Shown piece by piece: positions 47,816 through 59,900 of a stretch of 64,000 nucleotides of DNA. How positions within the stretch are numbered: the first letter of the stretch is position 1; every line of letters begins with the position of its first letter. Origin of the DNA: Agapanthus africanus (Eukaryota > Streptophyta > Magnoliopsida > Asparagales > Amaryllidaceae); the NCBI GenBank assembly GCA_030015575.1, contig CM057338.1:133883546-133947545 (forward strand), in the 5' to 3' direction. The position numbers and the translations under genes are program-made. Under the pieces are notes generated by a model that was given only the letters and a program-made list of their open reading frames with translations, did not search any database and was not told the origin of the DNA.

Positions 47816-50060
47816 AGTGATGCCATAACATCTCTAAATTTGCAGTAGCTTGTATGAGAAACTAGTCTTTTAGAGATTTTCAGGTATAAAATGTATACAA
47901 ATAACTGGAAAACAGATGAAGTATAGCAAAAACATGTATGATTATTTCTTCTGAAGATCTATGCTTTTTATGTGTAGTTCACTTCCTCAGCTATTCTACA
48001 AAATAACCTGCATATTTTATAATGGGAATCGACTGGCAAGTAGGGAAGCTGTTTACTGTCCATCTTATTTCATAGCTGTCTGTCCTTGCAGGAAAAATTA
48101 GTTGGCAAGCATAAAAGGTTCAAGTTGTCGGGCCATTTATTAATGTTGGTTGGTCTTATTGTGGGATATTTCTTATGCAATTAAGCCGCTACCAAAATGT
48201 TCTCTAGTTGTCTATTGGAAAAATAGATTTGATGTTTCTTGAGTCAGTGCAGGAGTTATAGGGTCATCTGTTGAACCACCTATTTGTACCTTTTGATGTT
48301 CTGAACCGTTAGGAAAGACAATATATGTACCTGCTTCTTTTTCTTTCTTTTCTGAAGCACGAAGAGAATGTAAAAACTGCAAAATCTGGAGAGAACATTA
48401 AAGAAAATTTTAAAATATTTAAGGTTCTTGAATCATGAAGATCTGGAACTAAAGGTGTTGGATTTTTGTTATATTCTGATTATCTTTTGATTTTATAAGT
48501 TTGTCTTTGACATCTATGAACTGCCTATAATAATATGTTGTTTTCCTGCAAAATGAGTAGCAATCTTTCAAGCTTCCACACCCAGTCATTTGCATTGGTG
48601 GAATCGTGCAGATTGAGCTATTGGGGCGGGTACAAATACAAGAAATGGATGACTTGTATTATCTATGGTGAGTCTTAAAACTTGGTTACCTTTTATTTAT
48701 AGTTCTGTAGTTATTGCGCGTAAAAGCTCTCATATTTTGCGAGGAGTGGATTTACCTTGGTTCCTGCACAACCTTTTACTATGCAACTGCCTACACAACA
48801 GAGACAAAGCAAATGGGCCCAACCCACTCAAGTGGGCCCCGGCCCCTGTTTTAGCCTTGTTGTATAGGGAATTGGGTAGGAAATTTGCGCAGGGTCCCAA
48901 GCTCTTTCTGAATATGGGAAAAATTAATGATGGTACCTGATGAAAAATGACCTCGTCTTTTGGTGCATTCCATGCTTGAATCTATATCGCCAAAGACTTT
49001 GGCATAGCAAATTTAAGCATTCGCATTGTGATTGACTTAAAGCCGAGCCCTTCGATTCAAAATAATGGGTTAATGATTTGCCTGTGTTCTGTTAGACAAG
49101 TGTCAATGTAAGTTTAAGTTTTGAGACTGGGATGCTTATACTGGAGCAGATGCAACTAATAACATCAAATTGCAAAACTAAAATGAATTATTCCCAAGGG
49201 TTTTTATGTGGAAACTGGACATGGTATCTACCTACAAAATTTTATTTGCAAAGGTGGCCATTTTTCATTTATTTTTTTAGGACAAAATTCAGGGCGGGTA
49301 GCCCTACTCATGAAAAATGCATAAATAAAATAATAATAATAAAGGTGCTCATTTCAAGGGGTTATCCACAGAGATGAACAGGTAATAAAGTTTCTAGACT
49401 TCCAAGAGGCTGTCATTTGGCATCCTAAGAGATTGACACTGGCATTCGCATATCTGCTATATAATGGTAGAGATTTTTGATATGTAACGTTCTGTTACTA
49501 AAAATTTTATCCCAATGTTGAATCTTTTTTGCATGTGCACAAGCGTGTGTCACGTTCAAATAATCGGGTGCCCGCTTTTGCCAGCATTCAAAACTGGGGT
49601 CGATGAAACTTTCAGAACTTCGGTGCTGAAGTACTTCCCAGAAAGGCGGAACACTTGTACTTCTCTTTATGACAGCGACTCTGGCTCCGGTTGGCGTTCT
49701 GATAGTGTAATAGAGAGGTTGAGGACGAGGTGGAGCGAGTTGGTCTTTTATGAAAGTGACTTTGGTGACGATGAATAATCATTGTAGTTTTTCCTTTGTT
49801 TATTTCCCTTTATTTTTAAAAGCGCAGAGTACCCTCATGGGCAACCATATAAATTTGTATATATAGCTATAGCCCTTGATACTTGATGGTGAAGGACCTG
49901 GCTATGTTGGCTCTGTGTATATGTAGATTGAGGTGTAGCCTTTATAATGATTCTGGGCTATTATATGCTGGACTATGATCTTGAGCCGAGCAAGTTGAGT
50001 GCAGTTAGCTAGTACGGATCACAAAATGTTGATGAGAGATTTGTCAGAGCGTGACCTCAC

Positions 50061-50352
50061 ATGATGTTTTCATGCTCAAATAAAGGTTGATTGTAATGCA
50101 GGCATTTTTGTTACTGATTTCGCGTGATGTTTTCATACTCAAATAAAGATCGATTGTTATGCAGGCATTTTTGTTACTGACTAAAGATCGATTGTAATGC
50201 AGGCATTTTGTTACTGATTTCATGGGATGTTTTCATACTCAAATAAAGATCGATTGTAATGCAGGCATTTTTGTTACTGATTTCACGCTCTCACACGATA
50301 TTTTCTTACTCAAATAAAGGTTGATTGTAATGCAGGCATTTTTGTTACTGAT
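50061..50352 (+). repeat. Tandem repeat of a polyadenylation-like unit downstream of the F-box remnant
   Basis: A unit of roughly 75 bases recurs four to five times. Most copies hold ctcaaataaag, followed by gattgtaatgcaggcattt and gttactga. AATAAA plus a following GT-rich stretch resembles a plant 3' end region. It lies 280-570 bases after the F-box stop, so the 3' end of that gene may have been duplicated in tandem. One unit is shortened. Confidence 0.8.
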
Positions 50353-50958
50353 TTCTCCAACTTTAACATGTGACAACTTATTGTTCTTACATTAGACAGA
50401 CCTTGTTGCATCAACTAAAGCTGTCTATGCTATCCAAATTCATACGTTCTGACATCAGCTTATCTCAAAAGCATCAGTATTCTAAACAAGAGAAAAGTAG
50501 AGAAACATAGACAAGAAACTCAAACAAGGGAAGTGCACACCGAATTTAGTCATGCGTCAGTCAACATGGAACACAAGTACTTGTCCAGCTGAGGTCAAAA
50601 ATTGTATAGCTTGGAAATTGACTTGTACCTAAATCACTCAATAGCACCGAAAAATTGTCTTCAGATAGCATCAAAGATTAAAAAAATTCACCAAGTAAAG
50701 CATTTGAGATATGTCTGACACTGCAATAAATAAACATTTTTGGCCGTTTTCTCACTATGTAGTCCGATACAGTTAGAAATTCCACACCTCCTAGACATCT
50801 TACTATTAAAAATGACGAGATAATCTTCGCCTTCCAACCACAATGGCAGCAGTCCTCAAATGCTAAGCTATACATATCCTATATATAATATATGTCCGTA
50901 AATTCTCGCAGTAAACAGCCTATATTTCAAATTTACTCCAGAAATTTCCATCACCGCC

Positions 50959-53900
50959 TCACCATTGGATTCCACTCTCCGCAAACTCCCGCAATATATC
51001 ATGATCCAAATCAGCAAAATGCAAATTCTGCAGCGGGTCCAGTTGCTCGTTAAAGCTGCTGCTGCTGCTTGATGAATTGTTATTATTTGCTACGGCAGAC
51101 TTAGCAGGAGAATCCGCCAGCGGCACATTGCAATTATTTGCATTAGGTGCCGGCGTTGGATTCTCTTGTGGGCCCCCCTTGGTCATCATCTCTTGCAAGA
51201 GCTGCTGTATCACATGCTGCTCCAGCTGTTGGTTCGCTTGCGAAGCCTGCAAATTATTGTTCTGATTGACGGTAGATGAGCTGTTGAAAGATTGTGATTT
51301 TAATAGAAAAGGCGCAGGTTGTGGCTGATGTGGTGGCTGCTCGTTGGTCGGAGTTGCTGCGGGACTCGCTAAATATTGGTAATTGTTTGGTGTGTTATTA
51401 CTGATGCGGGGAGCTAAGTGGTGGTTGTTAGTTTGGCACATAGCCATGATTTTGTTTAGCGTGTTCTGATCAGGTTGAAGGTTCGGATTGCCCATCATCT
51501 GCTCCATTTCTTGCATCTTCTGCGCTTGGAGCTTAGCTCCGGCTTGACGAGGATAGCTCTTAAGGCTCTCTGCAAAATGGTTTTGAATTGAATTGGTAGG
51601 CATTAGATGATTAGTTTCATAATTAATCTGGCTGTATTTGAAGAAGTAAAAGAAAACAGTAAAGAGTAATCGGTAACAAACACAGAGTGTCATTAAATTG
51701 CATAGGACTGCGTCAGCTTTTACCCAGACTAGGTCTTGACCAAACTCAGACTGATTATTGATAAATTTTCCTGACCCAGAGCTGATTATAACTGGGTAAC
51801 CTGAGCAGAATCCGGTTATCGGGTAACTCGAATTGACTAACTAATTTTTTTTTTTAAATCTGGATCTTTTATATATATTAACATAGTTACCTATATGGCT
51901 CATAAAACCTTTCAAGAAAGGGGATATGCTGATTTCAACAGAGCCTATCATTAAAGAGAAGAAATCATATATAGAAGAAAAAGGAAAGGGGATATGCTGA
52001 TTAGTGGGAAAATTCGTTGGCATACAATGGAACCACATGATTTTAGACCAAAATCAAACAAACCTACTTTGTGAATTATCAGGAAGGATTTCATATTTTT
52101 TTAGGTCCCGGGAAAGCACAAGCACAAAAAATAGGTCTGGCAAAATTCATTGTAAGTTGACACAATTCATTGGTCTTAAATAATTACTCTGATATAGATC
52201 TGACAAGTACTGTTAATCGAGTAATACATTGAAAATTGTTATGGCAATATTTGTTTGATCAAAGACCAACAGTGTATAAGCTTAATCATATCCCAAAGGT
52301 AAAGATGTAAGCATAAGTACAGCAGAAACAATGAATTAATTCAAAAACATGTACCTATCGGTCCAGTCTTGTTCACCCGACTGTAATCAATCAAGTCCTT
52401 CATTCCATTTACAACCTCCGAGATCTGTATTCAGAATAATTGTGATCACAGGCTTGTACTCCAATTTTAAATGTCTGTCATAAGAAGAGAAAGATCATAA
52501 TGTTTACCTGCAAACACCGGACATATCTTTTGGAAAAGCCAAGGTCATTTAATGAATGCAGCTCTAGATTTCTCACAAGCTGACGTCCTGCTGCCATGAA
52601 CCTAAACGGAAAAAAAAAAAGCACAAGTAATCAATAGAAGTGTGAACTATAATGCGCAATCAAATAGGTACCAATTTCCAAAAAGTTGCTGATATGCAAA
52701 ACATAGATTCCTAGGTCCAAAACATATATTTCTAAGAGATCTTTCATCATAAAAGCCAAATTGCCCTTTTTCAAAGATTTCTGCTAGGCTGTAGTGCCAG
52801 GCTCATTATATTTTCCAATTGCTGTAGGTAATAGGAATCCTGTTCTAGAGTTAAACCCAACTATACAGCTTATCCAGAAAGATTGCTCAAGTGCAACACT
52901 TAATATTTCCGGTTGCTAATATATATAGCTAACATGATCCATTTCTGGTCCTAAAACCAACTAAACAGCCTATGCTCACTAGAAATTCCAAGGTTCAACT
53001 ATATCCTGTAAAGAAAATCATTATACAGATATAGAAACCACGCAAGAATCAAGAGCCACATCTGGCATGGATTGGCTCCTGTAAAAGAAATTATTGGCAG
53101 TAATTGCCACAGCTGTCTGCTCAATAGAATTAAAATTCTCAACAACAATAATCCAACCAGTGCATAAGTAACATACTTCTCCAAGTATCACCCTATACAT
53201 CAATTCTTGATTGATAAAACAAAGGCTTAAATCCAACAAACCCCCTTATAGTTCGGCCTGTGGCAGAGACTACCCTATAGTTTTTTTGGCAAAAACCTAT
53301 CCTATCTAACGGATCCAAGCTAAAACCGTTGACCTGGGGTAAAAAGACAATTCTACCCTTATCCCTAACCTTAGAAAAAGATAAAAATTCTAGAAAACGG
53401 AAGCAGCAGGGGAATCAGCTCGAGGATTTGCGGTCAGAGACCGAAGGGGGAGGCTCAATGGGGAGGTCGGGGAAGGAAGGGGGGAGTTCAAGGGGAGGCC
53501 AGGGACAAGTGGGGTGGAGGACAAGAGGAAGATGATGATGATGATGATGGAGGTGGTATGGCGACGGCGGCGATTTTGGGGAGGAGAGGTCGAGGAAGGG
53601 GGTTCGAGGTAGGGCACGAGAGAGGTAAGGGGAGGCCGGTGAAGGGGTGGGGGAGTCAGGGTGATCGGTGGAAGGGGATGGTGGTGGTGGTGATGATGGT
53701 GGTGGAAGGGATGATGATGATGAAGAAGACGATGGAGGTGGCGGTGGCGATTTTGGAGGAGGTCAAGGAAGGGGCGGTGGAAGGGAAGTTCGGGGTAAGG
53801 GGAGGGGGCATGGGTGGATGTCGGGAGGCAAGGGAGGAGGTCAGAGGTCAGGGAGGGGGTGGGGGACGGTAGGTGGCAGCGAGCAGGGACGGTGTCTAGC

Positions 53901-56900
53901 GGGTGGACGAGCGGCTCCGAGGGTTAGGGTTAAGAGATGAAGATGAGGGTATTTTGGGAATAATTGATTTTTTGTGATGATTTGTCAGATAATGCCGACG
54001 TGGTGATGATGTGGACCGTTAATGTTAACGGGGAATCGTTAGATAGGGTAGTTTTCTACTTTTTTTTAAGTATAGGATAGTTCTTTGCCACAAGCTAAAA
54101 CTGCAGGGGAGTTTGTTGGATTTAAGCCTAAAACAAATTATCCCATTAAGAAACTAAAGCGGTTGTAAAAATGATGCCAGCGCCTAGTGACAAAGTTTAA
54201 ATGGCATAAGTTGATGCATGCATTATATTATAGTTTAATCACTACCATGAATGAAGCATAGTAAAACTACTGATGCAGGAATAACATGGGAATAGTGGCC
54301 GAATAGAATACAACTAAAGAAAAAGAATTCACCATACTCTAAGATGGCTGACATAACTGTATGCCATCTCAACCATTTTAAATATCCAATGAAGTATTCA
54401 TTTGAAATATAGAGCATGTAACTTCACTCACATGTTGCAGCTAGATTGCAAATCTTGCTGTGGGACCCCAGCTGTTCCACTTTCATTTACAGCAGTTTGA
54501 TACTTATGTGCAACTTGCAGCAACTGGTTTACCTGGAAAAAATATTGCAGAGTCTGAATAATTAGCAATAATGTGCATTACTTAATATTACCACTTGTTG
54601 AACCGATGATGCACCAATATACTTTGTTGCAAGATAGTTGATGATTTGCTATCACAAAGGGTAAATGAATCAAGTTATGTACAAAATTGAATGACTTTAA
54701 ATGACAAACCAGTTAAAATTAATATAAAATGCATGCCGGTTCTCATTTTGGAGCTATGTTTAACTGGAAGAACTACAAATTCTTGCCTCAGCAGATAACA
54801 AATTTGAATATCAGATATGAGTGTGACCTGTTGCATAGACATCTCAAAGACGAGCAAAACATATTAAGGCAATTGCAGATGATTTAGAATAAACATGTAG
54901 ATATAAATGTAAAAAACATGCCGAGAGAGAGAGAGAGAAGGCGGGGGGAGGCTTGTACACAGAATGGAAGATTGCTGGGAATTCACACATTCCTAGGAAC
55001 CCGAGGCATATGATCCCAAGGATTGTTGCATTAACGTGATTGGTACATTTCAATCATTCCCGACGATATATGTGTACTTGGCAACTGATAGTGGCGGTTG
55101 TGATTGTAGATGGGGCGACAAAAAAGGCGTCAACTGGCGATGGAGGGCGGTGAGCGAGGCCCAGCACAATGAGCGGCAATGGGGAAGAGGCCATGGTGGC
55201 CGATGAGGGAGGAGGACAACAGGCAACGAGCGGCGGTGGCGATCACCGACACGGCAGAGGGTGACATCAAGCGTCGATAAACAGCGATGGGCGGCGGCCA
55301 ATGACTGGACAACACCGACGGCGAGCATTGGGCATCAGCGGGCAGTGGCAACTGCCAGCGGGTAGCGGCAGGGACGGCCAACTGGCCGGTAGGCATAATA
55401 TTAGTTGCGTTAAGAAGGAATATTTTGGGTCAATATAAGGATGGATTTGAGTGGGAATAAGATCTCCATGATTTGAGGTAATATGATGCCCGAGTAAATC
55501 CAAAATTCTCGGGAATATTACTTGTGTGAAAACAAGCATGGGTATATTTCGTGGGAATCCAAGATTCACCCCTAGCTTACCATGTACTGAGCACCCCTTA
55601 AGGGGAGAATAGATGTCATTATGATAGACATTCGAAACCTATAGCTTTTACATTTTATAAAAGAAAAATTCGTCAACCAATACACACAGACAAAGAGCGG
55701 GAGAGGGGGGAGAGTGTGAGAGAGAGAGAATACGCGTGTTAGGCTAGAATCCTCTCAATAGGATTTGGAAACAAATCTATCAAGGTTTTTAGCCATTAGA
55801 TTACTTTGGGATTTGTGTAAATAAATAGGAAGAAAAACTTTCATTTATCCAATCATGATACATCTATAAGGTGGCGGCTTATTCTGAAAAAAATAAGGTG
55901 CCACCTTAATTGCAACCATCCGGTGCAAGGGTAAAAATTATCGAAATCATCTAAAATTTTGTTCGCCCCTGTTTTAAATTATGGAGATCAAGATGAATGG
56001 TGTCAATCATTGGAAAAAAAAATGATGAAAAACTAGCTTTTAAAGGGATATCTTATTTCATAAAATAAGTAGCCACCTTATTTACACATTTCTCACACGC
56101 ACAGAAAGGAATATAGTGGAGAAATATGGGAATACATCATCCATTAATCCATGTCCTGTTATCTTTTTTCATTCTAATGAAATTAATGCACGGGTCGGCT
56201 ATATATAACAAGCCTTTATCCTGAATTTTTTAGGTCGGCCATATGAATCATTTTCTTCCATTATACTCTATTAAGGACTGCTCATCGGTAATATTACATA
56301 TCAAACTTAATTGGCTCTATCCATGTTCGTTTAGGTTTACCCCTATCCCACCTGCACCATTTCTTATAATCGATGCACTAATTAGTCTCCATTGCATATG
56401 ACCAAATCGGTTCAATCCGTTCTTTCATCTTATTCTCTATGAAATCCACCTCTAACTTGTTACAAATACTCATTTGTTATCCTAGCTTTTAGTGTATCAA
56501 TATCACTCATCTAGCTTAACATTCTTATTTCAATCATGCGTTGTTTGGACATGTTTCTTAATTGCCCAACATTCTGATATATAAATAAGTGCTTGTTTTC
56601 CTCTTAATTCTAAAGGTACCATACGATCACATAACATTCCTAACACACTTCCCTTTTCAACCAATTCTGCTTTGATCCTATAAGCTACATCATCCTCAAC
56701 CTCTATATCACGGTTAATTATAGATCCTAAATAATGAAAATGTTTATTTCTAAATATTTCATGGCCAACAATTTGCACCGTACGCCCATTTTTTCGCACT
56801 GTTTTGCAGAAATTACACTATATATACTCAGTTTTTAGATTTTAAAGCCCCTTAATTTTTCTACTTAAGAAATTATCACTTCTTAAGATTTATATAGTAA

Positions 56901-59900
56901 AACAGTATCATTAGCAAACATGCACCATGGCACATCATCTTAAACATGTCTAATAAGTTCCTCCGTAACAAATAATAAAATATAAGGACTTAATGTCGAT
57001 CCTTGGTGTAAACCTATGGTGATTGAAAATGGAGCTCTCTCTCTTCCAATCATCCTCACTCTAGTAATTGCTTGATCATACTTATATTTAATTACATCAA
57101 TATACATATGAGGTACAAATTTGTTTTCTAAAACCCATCACATTATCTTTCTAGGACTCTATCACGAGTCTTTTCTAAAATAAATAGATAAAATGAAATA
57201 AATAAACTATAACTCTTATAAGTTAAAACTAAACTAAATCATTGCCTACATAAGACAGCAAGAGATAGATTATACGAGGAAGCGGAAAAATGGATCATTT
57301 GAATTTGAGTATCAAAAGCCAGAAGGATAAGAGATCTACCATGGTATCATAGCTCAAGAGGTATGTGGGCCATGAAGAAAAGTGGAGGAAGGTTTTAAAA
57401 TTGTGAATTGGACCTACACACAGAAATAAACTTTATCAAGACCCTTAGTTTGCAGCAGATGATGCTGCATGATGGAACCCATGCATGTACTGTTAGTTCC
57501 ATTTTCATATTTCTACTTTCTGGGACAGGTTTTTCCCTTGTCATCACCGGGAAAGAGAAAAAACTCAACTCCGCAGCTTCTAAAAGTAAGGATTTATATA
57601 TTTCATTGCAAGTAGTAGGAAATACACGTGACAGCGTTGTATTGTGGAAAACCACTTGCTTACTAAATGAATACTGGAAAAACACTTTTTTCACAAGTAC
57701 AATTTCTAGCAGGCTAATATTTGATTAAAAAACCAAGTGGTTTAAATAACTATATATATGAATATACATTTCACTTAAAAATCCAGAGTGCTACTGCAAG
57801 CAAACTAGCAATGTAATACCTGAGGTGCTATAGCTCTACGCGAGAAAAATTCTTCATGGCGACGAGCACAAAACTCCCAAGACAGGATCTAAATCATACA
57901 TTTGCAAATTAGTACTGATCTGGTAGTTAAAAATTGAACAATTCAAACTACACATAAAACAAAAACCAACTAATAATTTGGATCTGCCAACTGTTAAAAA
58001 TTTAGACAATGCTTTAGTAACCTTCAGGTCTGGTGTAAAAGTTATTCGAAGCTGGCCCTCTCGAACAACTCGCAGTTGTTCATAGACGCTCTCTTGGATG
58101 GCTTTTTCATATTCCAACACCATCATGCCCGAAGCAAGCCTAAATTCACGGGGCATTTCAAGAAATAAAAGCTCATCTATAATCCCACTGTCAAATTTGA
58201 TTTGACTAAGCCTAGGCAGCACTTCATATGTAGCCTCTGTCCCAAAGTAATAAAGGCAGAAGATTTTAGTCAAAGTTATGTTCTGTATGGGAGTAGCATC
58301 TATTAAAAATTAATCAGCAAGAACTGCAAGACTGGACAGAACTTTTAATACAGAAATGAATAAGATAGGGAATTCAAATTAACTATAAGATCTCTTAAGA
58401 GTATATTATACGTATAGCTTCAAAGAAGATGAGAATTAAAATGGTGGCTCAATCATGAGTATGATTGCATAAGGCTCACTGGATTCAAGCTTGCGAAAAA
58501 GAAGCAAATTGCAACTGCCTGTTACAAGATACAATATTCATGTGCATTTTTGTTTCATTGTCCTTTTATTTGTGTAACATACACAGCCAATATAAATATT
58601 AATTAGGAACTATTGGTATTAAATAGGGAACTTCAAGCACCAAAAGTCAAAGAAATGTATAGAAGCTAATAACGCACGACTGTTACACGGTCCCAAGTCC
58701 TAATTAGTATATATAGTATTATAGTTCGACTTGGGTATTCATGAAGGGTCATCATTTTCCTTAAAGGACTTGCTAAAATGTTGTTGTACATTGATGCTTT
58801 TCTGGATGTATTCAACATAGAAAGCAGTGCAGACGTTTACAAAGCGGTTTAATTTGGAACCATTTGAATGAATAAGAAATCAACTTCCAATACATCAATC
58901 AGTCAAAAAAATTAATAAATCATTTCATATTTCATTTTTGGACACTGTAAATGTTGTAGATCAAAATAAAGCAGCGTACTTTCTATTCAAACCTCCTATC
59001 ATAGTGTATGCATGAGTACAGGTTATTATTTAAATTCTCCACAAGAACCCTAGGTTGGACTCATATTACCAAATAAAGATTTTATTGACAACAATTGCTC
59101 AACTTCGCTGATTGAAAATATGTAATTTTCTTGCCCATGGTAGTTTATTCAACATCTTTTGATTCCCTAGTTTTAGGTAAAACAAGTTAATACAAGCTGA
59201 AAGCATGGATTGGATGAAAGTAATATATGTTTTCAAATCCCGTATGTTTTCAATTATATCTAAAATCAGGTCCTACAAAAACATGTAGATCTGTAAATAG
59301 TAAATACACTAGTGCGGATAAGAATTATTAATAACTCGATAGCAAGGATGATATACTAAGATCTTAAAGCGTTTCTTCTAAAATTGTGGAAGTTTGCAGC
59401 ACTTCTTCACATGGACGATAATTGATTTAAAAAGAGAAAACTATAGAAACATTGCAGGGACACATGGACACATTGACAGAGAGTGAGACCTGACAAAGAT
59501 CAATTTTTTCTTGAACAAAATTTGTTGTAAATTGTAAAACCTTGGAGTGTCCAACATATACAACCTTAAAGACTGCTTCTTTGTTAAATGGAACATCATG
59601 AGCTCACCCGCTGCCCTTTCTCATAAAAAAATATGGATGTTTTTTTTGTGGGCACAGAGGCCCGGCAGGGAATCTGTGCATGCCAAGGTTGGGTTTATTT
59701 TTCATTTGTGAGTATAGAGACCTGGAAGGGAAACTTTGTGAATGCCTAGGTTAGATTTTATTTTTATTTTATTTAATTTTAGTGTGTGTGTTGTTGTTGT
59801 CTTTTTTTGTGGCGGAGGGGGATGCTTGGGGGAGGGGGGTTTGTGGTGGTTGTGGTTCTACAAAGAGAAAGTATAAACATAACTACAGGAGAAACAAGTG

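Larger units (their letters stand above)
44185..48091. other. Long AT-rich intron-like stretch of the F-box remnant
   Basis: 3.9 kb without supported coding sequence between the second and third exon-like blocks. It holds the dinucleotide tracts and the miniature inverted-repeat element listed separately. The length is unusual next to the other introns and suggests growth by insertions. Confidence 0.5.
43242..49778 (+). pseudogene. F-box protein gene, At4g00755-like, decayed and 5'-truncated
   Basis: Exon-like blocks match plant F-box proteins of the At4g00755 type, in order. 43242-43658: CKKLCLKLYPE, then ASNTDTYPDEGIENTL and SYWSSQGASDPEVPETL. 44028-44184: AYFQPGSPTYSAKAARF, then FMWTYVSPEFPMLQ. 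48092-48117 is a short block. About 48567-48667: FKLPHPVICIGGIVQIELLG. 49544-49778: CVCHVQIIGCPLLPAF, then VLKYFPE and a stop. GT-AG borders are clear for most blocks. The N-terminal F-box exon is absent. Frame shifts separate parts of the first block near 43410 and 43638 and of the second between 44086 and 44140, and the acceptor before the fourth block is not evident. A working protein is therefore unlikely, unless the shifts are assembly errors. The family would serve as substrate receptors of SCF ubiquitin ligases. Confidence 0.75.

Noticed and set aside
53329-53940. Gly/Asp-rich and Pro-rich ORFs on both strands inside the Mutator-type element
   Set aside because: Low-complexity reading of purine-rich cargo; kept as element interior and not as a gene.
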